Source of the DNA: Plazaster borealis
Lineage: Eukaryota; Echinodermata; Asteroidea; Forcipulatida; Labidiasteridae
Assembly: GCA_021014325.1 (NCBI GenBank)
Contig: CM037462.1
Span: forward strand, 5,178,318 to 5,242,317
Direction: 5' to 3'
DNA length: 64,000 bases
Shown piece after piece: positions 34,996-48,937 of the stretch. Position 1 is the stretch's first letter; every line of letters starts with the position of its first letter. Under the pieces are notes generated by a model, which was not told where the DNA came from, searched no databases, and saw nothing but the letters and a program-made list of their open reading frames with translations. Both the position numbers and the translations under genes were made by a program.

Positions 34996-36049
34996 ACCCT
35001 TTGTTGCTTCGCGCATCTGCACGTATCCATAAGACCCATTTTGATTGGTCGGCTCCCTGATGAGAGACAAAAATTTAATTGGACAACCCAATCACGCCTG
35101 ACTCGTTCACCGTATATCCTTGCACAATTTAGGACAATTTTTGTCCTCAAATTAAGAGATAATGTGCAACATTTAAGCGCGGGAACAAGCAAAAATGGCA
35201 ATTTGGTATTATTATCTTCGTTTTTGAGTGGTTACTGTGTAAACCCCCTGTTGGAGAGAACAAGACTGCAAGATACGAGCGGACGGCCCACGGTCTATAA
35301 ATGCAAAACAAAAACAGAGGCACAGTTCGTAACAATGTTACACAAATATTAAAAATAGTGTTGAATTTGTTGGAAACAAAGCAGCCAATCATGGGATGTA
35401 TTTTTTGTTGAATTTGCAGAAATGATTGAATGTTTTGCTAACATTCGGCCGTCCATGCCAACCCGCGTTGTTGGTTCATCAACAATGGAAAGGACTATAT
35501 CCCCTTCTTGCTGGAGATGGTAGTGTAAGGTACACCCTACTAAATAAACTCCCATAGCATTTAGGCAGGCCTACATTGTAAAATGCTAAATATTCAAAAA
35601 TACTTTTAAAATACTTAGAATTTCACGGTTTTTTACAGTGAAGAGAAAATTATCTGTTGACTCTTGAACTTTTACCTTCTGCTCAATTTTACATGGGTTG
35701 TCCCAAGGCAAAAAATGCCCCCACAGCTGTGTAACTTTCCAAACTTCTGAGCATCAATCTTTCGGCAAATAGCACCATTTGCAGGGCCTAGGTCATCCAA
35801 AATACTTAAAGTTGTCAACAACCCCAGGTCACATTTTGGGAAAATTTTTAAACTGTTTTATTTGGCTCTCAAATCTATCTAGTATTGAATATTTTGAGGG
35901 GCCTACAAATAGTAATGAAGCCGACACGCTGTTTTCTCCCTATATTAATAGTGGGGTGCACCCTTGGAGAATTTTGTGAGAAAAACAAAAAAATGATCCG
36001 CTATTGAAACAATATGATATGTAGAAGGGTCGACGGAGGTGCAGAAGAG

Positions 36050-36520
36050 GGTCGTTCGTTCCCAATCAAACAGACACTTAGACTTTAAATTTTTTAAATA
36101 TTGTATTTTTTTATTATTTTAGTTTAGTTTAATTTATGTATGTATTACAGTTGTGTTTTTATTTTATTTATTTATTTATATATTAATTTATTTTCATTTT
36201 ATGAAAACAGTACTTTATTTTATTGTTTTTTTGTATTGCATTGTAATTTCATTTTAGTTTAGTTTAATTTATTTTATATATCTTTTGCACATTTATTTTA
36301 TTGATTTATTTTTTATTTCAAGCTAAACTGTACTTCATTGTATTTTAATGTTTATTGTATATTGCATTTTTGTTATGTTTAGTTTGGTTTAATTTATGTA
36401 TTGTTACTGTTGTATTTTTAGTTGATTTATTTACAAATATTTTCATTCATGCAAAACTGTACTTTATTGTATTTTATTTTGTATTGTATTGTATTTTTAT
36501 GCCGGTAGTTTAGTTTAAAA
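36050..36520. repeat. AT-rich degenerate tandem tract
   Basis: Repeated tgtattttattt/tagtttagtttaattta words at about 130-bp spacing; intergenic. Confidence 0.65.
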
Positions 36521-36621
36521 CCTTGCATAAAGCCATGGGTCACTTATTGATTGCCGTTTTTAATTAAACAGTCAGTACTCCGCCGGTTTTTTTTTTCTTA
36601 AAAAATAAACAAAAAATCCAA

Positions 36622-37065
36622 GTTCCCCAACTACACCTAGCCAGATGGCATGCCAATTGTCTTGTTACCTTTGGGGTTATTTGTTTACTAAAAGAAATCT
36701 ATCAATGACCAGCTCTCCCTGAATTCCCTTAGGAATTGTAAATCAACATTACTTAGCTTTGGGGTTAATAACCACTATACTGGTGATATGAACCATATGG
36801 TTTCCAGATGGCTTCTTCTGTATAATAATAATTAATAATTATTACTTTAAAAACGCTTTCCATGTCACATAGACATCACAAAGTGCTGTACAACAAAATC
36901 CATAATTTATTAGAAATACAGATAAATTGATTATTAACAATAACAATAACAATATTAAGTGATACAAGCAATTACTTTTAAAAAGCTGGGTTGTATTCTT
37001 GCACAATGGCTTCAAGCAGTGCCCTGATTGTTTATTTGATGAATTGAATAGGGTGGTGTTGCATG
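36622..37065. repeat. Dispersed repeat interrupted by a nested insertion
   Basis: gcatgccaattgtcttgtta to ggtttccagatggcttctt matches 50943-51140; the match resumes at about 36995 (tggcttcaagcagtg), so about 165 bp at 36826-36992 is inserted. Confidence 0.7.
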
Positions 37066-40000
37066 GATAAGTCAGACCATGGAGCTCCGTGGTATTACAC
37101 GCTGTTGTTATTTATTTATTTATTTATTCAGTTATTTTTATTTCATGAAAATTGTAATCGATAGTAAAATGAAACTTCTGATTTGCCATTTGATACAGTG
37201 TTTTCTCTGTTTATTTGTATTACAGGCTAGGTAAATGTATATTTTTGTTATGAACATTTCGCATGTGCGTGAAATCTACCACAATTAAAAAGTCATGAAC
37301 AGTCACACGTGCGGAGCATACTTTGAAACGAGAAAATGGGGTTTGTTAAATAAATAAAAAAGTGTATAAACCTGCTTAAAGTTTTACGCATGAACACGTA
37401 TAAAGATTGGCCAAGACAATGTGATAGAACGGAGAAGAATCAGAGATTATAAATGGGGCCACACAGAACTACTTGCAAGGGTGGACGCAGCGGTATTGTC
37501 TGCCGATTTTGTCACCCGGATATCCGAGCATGCCGGAATACGGTACTGAGACCATGACTACAGCGTGCTGAACTGCCCGGCTACAGATAGTGAACACGCC
37601 TGGATAGCTGAACACGCAGATTGCTGAGTCCGTGACACCGGTTCATGTGTACGTAGTCTTTGACTATTTGACTATTGACTGTTATAACCAAACACAATGT
37701 CGTCCAAAGTTCGAGGACAAACAAAGGTTCGAGGAGACACAAATTCAAAATAACAACCCTGTATAATATAAAAATGCCCAATGTTTGTTAAGATAATTTA
37801 TGTTGTATATTGGCATAGTTTTTTTCTTAGATTATTTTTTTATATTCGTGGATTTCTGATACCACAAGAGACGCAATTGTGTTTTCGTTCAGTGTTTCTC
37901 CTTTTGCGAACTTGAATATAGCTCTACATTGATAAGTTTTAGACAAAAACCAAAACTTGTTTGTGACAGATCTAAGAGCTTTAACTTGATCTCATAGCAG
38001 AAGTGAATTAATGAGTATAAGATGACGTCAAGTAATAGAGACTATTTATGCTAGATTTTTTTCATCTTTTTCAAAGATAGTATAGATAGTAAAGATAAGA
38101 TAAACTAAACCGGCAAATGCCAGCTTGACAAGCTATTGATCACCTGATAAAGGATTAATAATTCATAGAAAACTCAATCATTGAACAAAATGGTGTTCTA
38201 ATGGATGGGGAAAATCGCATGTACTTGAACACAATCCATACAAAGTCTTTAAATGGGAGCGGAAATGTGGCTCAGGTATGGTTGGCGACGAAAAACATAA
38301 ACAAGGAAGTAGGTGCGAAAAGAAATGCATTCATTATTATTGCATGTAACTTCAAATGTTTAATTTTAAGTATGTTTATAAACATTTATGTTTACGGGCA
38401 AATACAAAATAGGCCTACAGTCCTTTGAAAATAAAAGCACTAATAAGTTTTGGATGATGTTCAGTAACTTACCACAAATTATGAGTTGGTATAGAATTAT
38501 AGCAGATGTACAGTTCCTGCTGAATTCCTGAGCCCAAAGTGTTATTTATGCCGCCATTTTGAAGTGCGCTCTTATAGCCCTTTTGCGTGGCGAGACTGAT
38601 GGTCTGAGAAAGAGTATCCAAAGCTCAACAAATAAACAGTCCGAGTCCCGAGTCACTTGGTCCAAGTCCGAGTCCTGGACTCGAGTCCTATAACTCTGCT
38701 TTCTGGTGATTCAAGACTCTTCTTAATATCCACATAAAATGATGCCTTGCCTATTACAATCACCGATTACTACTTTAAACTACAAAAGTTACGCTTTACC
38801 TTTTATGAAAAGATATAACAATCACGAAGAGGTTGAAAACCTGTATTTCCATCACCGTCTCGTCACCCTGGATCCGCTACTTGTCAAGAGGGGGCGCTAT
38901 ACACAAAAAGGGGGTTATTTTGGCACTAACGTGTACATTAGCAAGTATACGATGATGTGTGATAGAAACTAGGCTACATTTTGTCAACTGTGTCACAGAA
39001 AATTATCTCCTTTTACGAGTTATACTTCCTTCAGAAAAACAAGAACTATTGTCTAGAATTATTTGAGTCCTTAAGTTACCCAGTAATTGATTTAGTTCCC
39101 TAATTAGCTAATCCCTATAGAGCCATGCCTGGAAACACCCCGACTTTAACTCGATGAGCGAAAGGGCCAATACTTACAACCACATAATCAAATTATATAT
39201 TTTTAAAATAATTTATGTGCATTTCCCAATAATGTTTACAGAAGCCAGTATGCACAATGCGTCGTTTAGCCGCACCGTGATTGACACGATTGTTAACTAC
39301 TTCAGTCCAGTGTTGTTGGTGGAGAAGAATGTAGGTGAACAATTGGCTTACCAGTACAAGGAGGAGCATGCTCTTTAGCTTCATTGTTGCGGTGTCCTTT
39401 GTGTTCATTCACTAATTAATTGCGCCGATCCACTCCTCTGTACTGAAATACAAATGGCTGCTGTGTAGATGCACTGGGGTTATGCAGATATAGAAGGGAC
39501 AAGATCCTAATCAGAAGCAGTCTTGTCCCCTAGTCAATGATGTTCAACACCAATCTCGATCTCGCTATATGCGTTCGTTTTGTAGATCTGTTGCTATAGC
39601 GTGGCAGCCTGTTAGGCGCCAGATACCGTTTAAGGGCATGGTAATGCTCCCAACTATATACCGACGAGCGAAAAGGCCAACATTTACTACCACACAATCC
39701 AATATATATTTTGAAAAAAAATCCTGTACATAAAAAAACAACAACTCTGGGGCCTGTCCCCCTCTTAGATATAGGGAATGGTCAATGCTAGGATATCAAG
39801 GAATTTGACTCCCCCATTCATGGAAAAATTACTTAATTAGTGATTATGGGGTTTGAATTATTGGCCCTTCCGCTCTGTGAAGGGTTAAACCTGGAAGTTA
39901 CAGACCCGACAAGGCGGTCGGCCTGACGGCCTCCGCATGCGGACAGTAATACGAGTGCGGATGACCTACGCACTGTAGTAGTACGGGCGTCGTGCTCAGT

Positions 40001-40103
40001 GTGATCGTGGAGGTACCGCCGTGGAGTGATACACACATCACGTACAGTGTACGGTACATTTGACCTCTACAGGCCGTTTGTTTTCTACGTGCAAAAGGCA
40101 AAC

Positions 40104-40107
40104 ATGG
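40104..40107 (+). CDS. MFSD1: Candidate start codon exon of the MFSD1-like gene
   Basis: ATGG followed by gtaagt, in a GC-rich stretch. It would supply Met plus one base, the exact phase needed by the exon at 41892, giving an N-terminus MDGFGGIS. Human MFSD1 has about 38 more residues before this point, so a different start exon is quite possible. Confidence 0.3.
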
Positions 40108-40555
40108 GTAAGTTCTTGTGCATTTGTATAACATGGTATAGCGTGGTTCCAACTCATAGTTTTGACGACTGCTAGGACAGGAATAAATTGTATAGTCCCT
40201 GAAGCTGCTAGAGCAGATAACTTAGGCATTTAATTATCTTGTTTAGACCGGGATGGGTAAATTGCAGCGTGTCGTGGCCTAGCAGTATATAGTGCACAGA
40301 ATTCGAGAGGGTTCGAATCTCAGTCCAGGAACTCCTGCCGAGTAACAAAGTAGAAGTAGAAGTAGAAGAACTTTTCACGGAAAAACTGTTTTAACAAGGG
40401 ACTTTCACTATAAGTCACATCGATGTTAGACAAAAATTGCAAATCATCTTGTTCAATAATATCAAGTAGGGGCCTAACTTCGTTATTTTCACCATCAGAG
40501 ATCCAGACCTTCAAAAATTAGCAACGTTGTTAAATTCATAGGAATAACTAACTAA

Positions 40556-41425
40556 TAAATTTGCGGGTACAACCATGTTAATCTCTTTGAGATTTGAGAG
40601 GAGTGTTGGCTCTGAAAAGAGCCGTTGTGGTCTCGACGTTTCGAACAGTATATACTCTTGTCGTCTTCAGGAGAATGCTAAAATCATGCTAACATTAAAT
40701 AACGTCAGGAGATGTTAAAATCATCACTGTAGTAGTGGAATGATTACTGTGCCTAAACCAGGGACCCTTATATGGCGAGCTTGCACCATGCCACAATATC
40801 TCAGTCTTTTGAACACCGTAGTTGTGACTTGCCATTGTTCAACTGGGTTCAACTGGGTCCCCACCAGGGCAATCTTACAACTGGATAGCTGAATGGCAGA
40901 TTGATCAGTCAAGCAAGTCATACAGAAACGTCTGAGAAAAATGGCTATTGATATTTCAGCGTGCAGTTTGTATGTGTAATATAAGTTCAGATTTCAAGTG
41001 TTTGCGGGTTCATTCTGGGTACCCTACTTTTGTTCAAAACTGTGTTTGTTGCCTTGAAATAAATAAAGGGAATTTGCAATTAATGATATCAATGTGTATA
41101 CACTTCAGCTAGTGTGATACCTTGCAGTTGGCCATTGCTCGTAAATATTGCATTAAAGGGAGTAATAGAACAACAATGGCAAGTCTCCACAACCTGGTGT
41201 TCAAAAGACTGGGTGAACTTAAGTGGTGTTTGAAGCTTTGCATGGTGTGGACAAATAAGAAGTAACTATACATAGTAGACTTGCGGGTTACAACCATGTG
41301 TAAAAACTCTTTTATGGGAGTGTTGGCTCTGAAAAAAGCTGGTGTGGTCTAGACCAAGCCGGCTCCTTTCAGAGCCAACAGAGCCAAAAGAGATTTTACA
41401 CATTGCCCGCAAGTTTACTTAGTTT
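40556..41425. repeat. Nested inverted-repeat region
   Basis: gcgggtacaaccatgtt and gtgttggctctgaaaa at 40560-40620 recur at 41283-41335 and, inverted, at 41365-41420; between them ttgaacaccgtagttgtgac and caacctggtgttcaaaagac form a second inverted pair. Confidence 0.6.
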
Positions 41426-41891
41426 ATTTTTTATGGGTAATGTGGGGGCACTATATGCGTGGTTGCTGCTCTAGGGTCCCTGTGGGTTGGCTGACCTCAA
41501 TTTTGCATTTGGTCCGTTGGGGGTTGGGTGAACTAAATTTTGCATTTGAGAACAATTTTTTTAGCAGAGCCAAATTAGGTTTAAAACGCAATGATAGTTT
41601 GGAGAAGTGGTTCTCCACAATAAAATACACGGTTTTGGTTAATGTCTATCTCACGAAATTACTGTTATTCAACAATATTCACAACGCCCCCAAAAGAAAA
41701 CTACTGTATCGATATTACGGAAAACAATTTCAACGTCTACTTTTTCAATCCACACATTATTCAAGCAAACTTCGAAAATCAAGATTGCCAGTTTTTTGCG
41801 AAAAGCATTGCGTTTGGACGTCTGATGTGACTTCAGTTCCGCAAGCTATGTTGGGGTTTATTTAATGCACCTTCTTTGTTTTCTGTTTCAG

Positions 41892-41995
41892 ATGGATTTG
41901 GGGGGATATCCCTGTTTCTTCTGAATGGTTTTTTGCTCTTTGGGGTCCATTTTACACACGACCTTCCGAGTCCACTACAGGGAGCCATTCAAGCG
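41892..41995 (+). CDS. MFSD1: MFSD1-like exon: transmembrane helix 1
   Basis: 104 nt, needs phase 1, leaves phase 0. Acceptor ctgtttcag, donor AAGCG/gtaata. Encodes GISLFLLNGFLLFGVHF and DLPSPLQGAIQA, the characteristic MFSD1 first helix and following loop. Confidence 0.82.
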
Positions 41996-43696
41996 GTAAT
42001 ATCGTTTCCTGGAAATATTTTGAGATTAGTTCCCTTGACATATTATGATCTCGTGCCCACGAAATATCATTAAAACTAAACAACAGTGTTGACGTAATCG
42101 TACTCGGTCTAGTACTCGTACTCAACTACTACTCGAGTACGTTTAAAAGGTACTCGTACTTAGCAAAATACTCATACTCGAAGTCCATACTCAATACTCG
42201 GATGGAAAATAATATGTACTCGAAGTCATATACTCGATACTCGACTGGGACTCAAATTTTCAGTACTCGTCAGAATGTTCAGTATTTATCAAAGTACCAC
42301 TTTCCCTTCATCTTTTATATCATGTATTCATGTTTAAATATAGATATCATAACAAGCACACACTGTCGTCTAAAAATTAGTCAACAAAAAACAATTACTG
42401 TTTTTTACCTCAGTTTGAAGGTTATTTTAATGGGGAAAAAACTCGTACTCACTCCCCCTCGGAGATCCAAGTACTTGGTACTCGGCTACTGGACTTGGTA
42501 TACTTGCACTCGTACTCGATGGCCCAAGCGCTCCCCCTCGAGTACTACTCGGCCACCCTATAGTACTCGGCAGTACTTGATACTCTACTGAAGGTACTTG
42601 ACTACAACACTATTAAACAATAACATAAGAAATTTGCGGTGATAGTTAGATCTTTTGAGTGATTGGTGGGTCATAAAACCAAATTCTCTCTTGCAACTTT
42701 GGATACATGAGCATCAAACATCAACGCGCTGCAGCATCAGTATTACGTCCACCCCATCCATCTTTGATTGTGATTTGTGCTTGCGACTTGCTATGCACGA
42801 ATGTACTATGGTACACATTTGCATTATGGGAAAACAATTTTCATGTGGAGAAGTTTACCTCTTTTTCAGTTACTTCTTACCACTTCTTGTGCAAAGGTTA
42901 CAGGGCTTGAGGTTCAATATTGTTTTGTTTTATCCACTTCTTCAGCGATTTGAACCTCGGTGTTATGCTATTTGATTTCCTACCCAATTTTGGGTACTGT
43001 GTTACCTTTTCCTTGTGTGTTACATTTTACACAAGTGAGGGGACAACAACAGTTTTTGTTTTACCCAATATTGACAAAATGTTACATTTCTTTTTTAGAG
43101 TGATAATAATTATAATGTTGTGGTTTCATCAATTCAGAAATGGACCAGAAGTAATACTAAAAGAAAAATTACATATGTGTTTTAGTTGTTCTTCACTATC
43201 TATAGAATATTATTATCGTGTTGCCACCATATTATGTATTCTGTCTACAGTGTAGCATAAGGAATACTTATACTCGTCATGAGATGGCAGACTATTTGCT
43301 AATCCAGGCTTAGTTTGGTTATTGATGGACGCACCAAGTATAGTTTGGTTATTGATGGACGCACCAAGTATTCTAGCCTTTAATTTGTTTTTGCGTGCTT
43401 TGGTTGAGGAAATAACATATCATTTTATTGTCAACCTGCAATGACACAGCACAGAACAATAAATAAAGACAATTTTGTTTAAGTCAAAATCATATTTGTT
43501 TTATGAATTCAAATATGTTGTAGAAAAAAATATTATGCAAAGTACATATATAAAAGTGCTTTTCCATTCTTTTAACCCACAGTAAATTGACAATATATTT
43601 GTTGGGTGTTTGTTTGTTTGTTGGGGGGGGGGGGGTTGTTGGTGGTGGTGGTGGTGGTGTTTTTGTTTTTGTTGTTGGTGGTGTTTTCGTTTTTGT

Positions 43697-43727
<31 letters not shown>

Positions 43728-46700
43728 GTTTTTGTTTTGCTTTGTTTTTTGTTTTTGTTTTTGTTTTTGTTTTTGGTTTTGTTTTTGTTTTTGTTTTTGT
43801 TTTTGTTTTTGTCTTTGTCTTTGTCTTTGTCTTTGTTTTTGTTTTGTTTTGTTTTTGTTTTGTTTTTGCTGTTGCTGCTGCTTCTGTTTCTGTTGACGCT
43901 TCTGTTTCTGCTGATGCTGCTGTTGCTGCTGATGCTACTGTTGTTGTTGCTGTTGTTGTTGTTGCTGTTGTTGTTGTTGCTGTTGTTTGTTTGTTTGTTG
44001 GGGTGTTTATTTGTTTGTTTGTTTGTTTGTTTGTTTGTTTGTTTTGGTGCTTTTTTGTGGGGGTATTTGCTTAACTTTTTAGTTTTGTCTTGTTTGCCCA
44101 AAATTGTCTAGAGTTCATCATGCCACAACGAATCTGTAATCGATAACCTAAGAAATGTTTCGTGTACGCCGGGCCTTGGATTTACCCCGTTCCAGTACAA
44201 TTTGCTCTATGCCGTTTACAGTATAAGGTACCAAAAGATGTGCATGGTGTATTTGTTGATTTTGTTGCTTTGTACACTTTTAGAGAAAACTGCCTAGCAT
44301 GAGTCTGGATACCCGGCCCCCGGCATGGAAACGTTTTTGTGGATTTGTCTCATAAAAGAAGTTGACCACAAACTAACTCCAACACGGTGTTGTGTGCAGG
44401 GGTCACGGGCCACCGACTTCATTGGGCAGGTAGTTCCATTATGTGAATGGGTAAATTTACTATGAAACAATGAGGGGAGAGGCACAGTACATGTACAATG
44501 GACAAACATTGTTTTTGTAGTGCAGAACATAGTATTTTATTGACTTATTACTTGTTCAATATAACTTTAAAAAAACACGATAAATATTCGAATGTTAAAT
44601 TGACGGACTACTGTTGGCATTGTAGGCCTACGTGAATCATTGCAAGTCAACGTCATCGACGATAATTCTGACCGTCTCGATCGAGGACTTAACTGATGGT
44701 TTAGCTTATTTTTTAGAAGATTTATGAATAATGAAGAACATTTATAAATTTACCTCATCTTTGATCATGTTTTTATGGACGTTTACAGCAGAAAGCATTG
44801 GATTCTTGAAAAACAACACGAACTCATTGAGCAGAATGTCGGTACGTTAATGAAATTTGGCGCGGTTGGAAAATGCATCTTTCTACCGTGCGACTCTAAT
44901 GGTATGATCCAGTAAATTAAAACATTAAAATGGCTCTTATTTTAAAATTACCAATTAAATAAAACACAAAACCTCAGTGGTATCAAACAAAATAATGTTA
45001 TTTTTAACTAACAGTTAACAAAGTTGTATAAACATCGTAAAAGTGTAGCAATTTGCGATAAATGACGCCGATTTAGCGATGATGACGTTTATGTGCGCGT
45101 GCATCCGGGACTTCTAGATCAAAGAGTCAATTGAAACGCTGTAGGTTATTGGTCAAACGTAAGTTTCCTTTATTCCGACGACAATATACAACCAATCAAG
45201 ACAAGTTTAATACCAGAAGAAAGCTAATGATTAGTTTATTCATTAGCCGCTCACCCCAAAGCTGCCTGAACACAATGAAACGATTGAGGGCTTGCGAGAG
45301 CGGCCGATGTGCAATATTTGAAACTCGCTATTTTGCTCTTCTCCAACGCAAAAATAGACGACATTGTGCAGGACTACTATGTTTTTTTCGGACAAAGGTA
45401 CAGGAAAAGTGCCATATTATTTTGTTGTATTATATTTGTTGAAAGGTTACCCAAGTGACTCCCGGGCACCCCAATGCTGGAAAGGAACGCACTTTTTAGA
45501 AAACTTCACTTTTGCATGTAAAAAAGCTCATTTGGTCTATGCACGCAAGTCAGATTGAGCGTATGAGACAACGTTTCCATGTAGACGGATTAATGCATGG
45601 GATATAATTAGATTGTTCACAGAGGGTAGGACCTTCCTGTAGTTGAGGAGCTGAGTGCTGACGACTCAGCAATAAGGAAAATACGCGACAATGGACCAAT
45701 TTATTTACAACTTGCTTGATTGTATTTCATTTCATTTCATTTCATTTATTAAATCTGGTTGTGAAGCCAAGGACTCTCAGAAAGCGAACTTAATCACTGT
45801 ACTAGCCAAGAAACCAATGAAGAGAAGACAAAGAGGGAAATTTCAGTTTTAGATGTGGGAGGAAAACCCCAGAAAAATACTCCAGGGAAAACCCACGCAG
45901 TCGGGTATGGACTGAAAATCCAATCCACATAGTGCCCCCGGTGGGATTTGAACCCAGGTCCTAGAGGTGGAAGGCGAGGAAAGATACCACTACACCAACC
46001 CAACCGCGATTCAACAACAACACCAAACGTACAGTGAATGAGCTAATAGTGCGAACAAAGCTGCCGCCACTGGTTCTTTTCATAGCATGAACATGATGTT
46101 TGGTTGGGTTGGTTGGTTTGGCATAGTGGTATCTTTCCTCGCCTTCCCCCTCTAGGACCCGGGTTTGAATCACGGTGGGTCACTATATTTATGTGGATTT
46201 GGTTTTCAATCCCTACTGACTGCGTGACTTTTTCCCTGAAATAAATCTCTGGGGTTGTCCTCAATTTCCTTCATTGTCTTTTCTCCGGGGTTCTTGGCTA
46301 GTACAGTGATTAAGTTCACTTTTCTGAGAGTCCTTGGCTTCACAACCAGAATGAATTAAATGAAATGAATTGAAATGAAATGTTACCGCAAACCTGCAAG
46401 TATTTAACAGGCCTGTAAAAGACCTTAAAAATACATGATGATAGCTCTCATCTATACCTTTGTTAACTTGTTTATCAGCAAAACCCAAGCTTTGTAGACT
46501 TTCTAGGAAGAAGCAATAATGTTGTAACTTTTTGTTTCCCTGTTCAGATTCTGTTGTTGGTTGTGTCAGTATTGTTGTTGATGTGCTTTTCTTCTATTCC
46601 TTTTCTCTCTCTATTTCCATAATATTGTAGCGAGGCTACCATGGCCCTGTTCGCTGGATATCTCGTTGACAAACTTGGGCGGACAGGTACGGATTATGTG

Positions 46701-48717
46701 TATATGCATCTGACAGCAGTTGGATTCCAATTCGAATAATGTTAACAAATCTGTGTCATAAAACTGATATTTTGAATTTCACATACTGTAACGGTTAATA
46801 TTTAATCACCAATTCCCGCGGCATGAATAATGTCAAATGGTTTACAGCATATAATATAGGCCTACGCAGAATTAAACAATTGCTTTTTCCCACGTTCACA
46901 GTTTACAGCCAACAAACACACAATCTTACGGATCGGGTCCTGCTATTGTTCTTCTATAGTATTCCCTTTTCTAAAGAATTCCTCTGTGTGGTCCAAGTTG
47001 AACAAAGACTAACTTTGTGGGGTATATTGTTCCGTTCTGTAAAATACCCCACGAGGGCCCTTCCGTAAGCCCAGATACTCGTCGTGTTAGTATATCGATC
47101 TTTTTGTTCTCCCATTGCTCACACAAAATCAAACACAGGAACTATTGGGTTTGTTTAAGTCCACAGTGTAACTTTTGTAAAGGCGTAAATCAAGGACTTG
47201 TCTGTTTACCAATTTGTTATAGAGCAATATCCCCATTGTAGTTGTACACAAAATCAATTCGAGTACCAACCAGGTTCATTTTGGTATCATCTCATCACTT
47301 TGTGAGTTCACACAATATCACTTGCGACAATTCACACAGCTCTGTGTCACATACCCTCTGTGTACATTCCTTTGTTCTGTGCACTGAACAGAAAGCATTT
47401 TAAACACTGGTGAAAAACACTGTGTGGACGTGTGTAAGTCCACATTTTCAAAGCCCTGCCTTGTGTGGACCTCTTTTGTTCTCAGGTCCACACTTCGTAT
47501 ATTTATGTAATGCTTACCCACTATAAAAACTCCCGGGTCAGACCATTGAACACAGATTGCGGGTTCCATAGGACCTGACTCATTTCTGATTAGGCTGACT
47601 CGGAAAGGGGTTTCAATCATATGAACTTTTAACTCGAATTCTGCGTCATTTTGACACTTATTGCAGGCCCCACGGCACCGGATCCGGTTCAATTCTGACC
47701 CGGAAGTTTTCAGAGTGATTAATCCGCCAGCGCAGTATCAAATTCAATTTTGGTGTTGTGTGGTTTTTTTTCCCCCCATCATGCAGTGACTTTTACTTTA
47801 TCGGGATGTTTGAGCGGTATCGGTGCGGTAGCGTTCGCTTTGGGCCCAATGATGGAAACAACATTGGCCACACTTGCTGTAATGCTGGCTGGCAGAATGA
47901 TTATTGCAGTCAGCAATGCTGCCCTATTTGGTAAATACACCACCATACGTGCACCCCCCCCCCCCGCCCATGCACAATTACCCCAGGGTCCCATTAAAGG
48001 TATAAAAGACCATATTGCCGAGTACCATCAACCATGAACAAGTCCGAAGCTCCATATTCAACTATATAGCTAAGCAGTTTATTTATACTTCAACTCAATA
48101 ATTATGTAAATTATCAGGAATTGCACATTCAACACACGTACTTGGACTCAAACTTTAAGTAGTCGTGATTAAACTACCTCTTTCATTTTCGTTTTCTTAT
48201 AATGTGCAAGGAATAGATGAATATACCTAACAAAGCTCTGGAGAAGGTACCATTTAAAGGGAGCGTACCAGTATACTTCTGGTAATTACTCCAAAATTCA
48301 ATGACCATAAAAACTTACTCTGATGATATATTATAAAACATTGTTAGCAATGACCCCCTTTGAAATGATGTAGTTTTAGAGAAGGAGGTAATTTTTTCAA
48401 CAAAAAATTTGAATCTGAGAAAGGCTTCAGGCATGAAGCATTTTTCGGGCATCTGAAAGCACAAATATCTATGCAACAACAACGGTGGGGGGGGGTTTCT
48501 TCTGTGTTGTCATTATTTTTTTGCAACTTTGATGACCAATTGAGCCCAAAATTTCACAGTTTTTTATTGTATGCATGTTGGGATTCACCAAGTGATGATA
48601 CTGGTCTTTGACAATTACCAAAAATATACCTTGCCTTTAAGTTGTCTATATGATGTAATTCATGTTCATAATATAGTTAGCATAACAAGCATATGCTGTC
48701 ATCTAGAAATTAGTATA

Positions 48718-48755
<38 letters not shown>

Positions 48756-48898
48756 ATAAATTCAGAATATGAGTTAAACAAACTCTGGCATATCTCTCTT
48801 CTGGACAGACTGTTTCGTACCATAAGGCACTAATAAGGCATAATGTTCATAATATAGTTAGCATAACAAGCATATGCTGTCATATAGAAATTAGTATA

Positions 48899-48937
<39 letters not shown>

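Larger units (their letters stand above)
31578..40103. other. Intergenic region between the two divergent genes
   Basis: Apart from the Penelope fragment and the repeats listed, I see no coding sequence. 37380-37800 is a mixed-composition stretch with a TATA-like ttataaatgg at about 37447 that could be an LTR or promoter remnant. 39890-40110 is GC-rich and may be the transporter's 5' end. The Tie promoter should lie just above 31577; no clear core motif is visible. Confidence 0.5.

Noticed and set aside
34863..35352. Overlapping frames of 112 and 137 aa on opposite strands
   Set aside because: They mirror each other across an inverted repeat and show no domain or splice context.
42202..42591. 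129-aa Thr/Ser/Arg-rich frame
   Set aside because: Lies wholly inside the actcg-rich hAT-type MITE.
43490..44111. 200-aa Lys/Asn/Thr-rich frame and its plus-strand mirrors
   Set aside because: Low-complexity (GTTTTT)n DNA; composition changes with each repeat block and no start or splice context.
44788..44840. Exon of the MFSD1-like gene (ttacag...gtacgt borders)
   Set aside because: In the phase required by its neighbours it has a stop after six codons; the open phases do not match.
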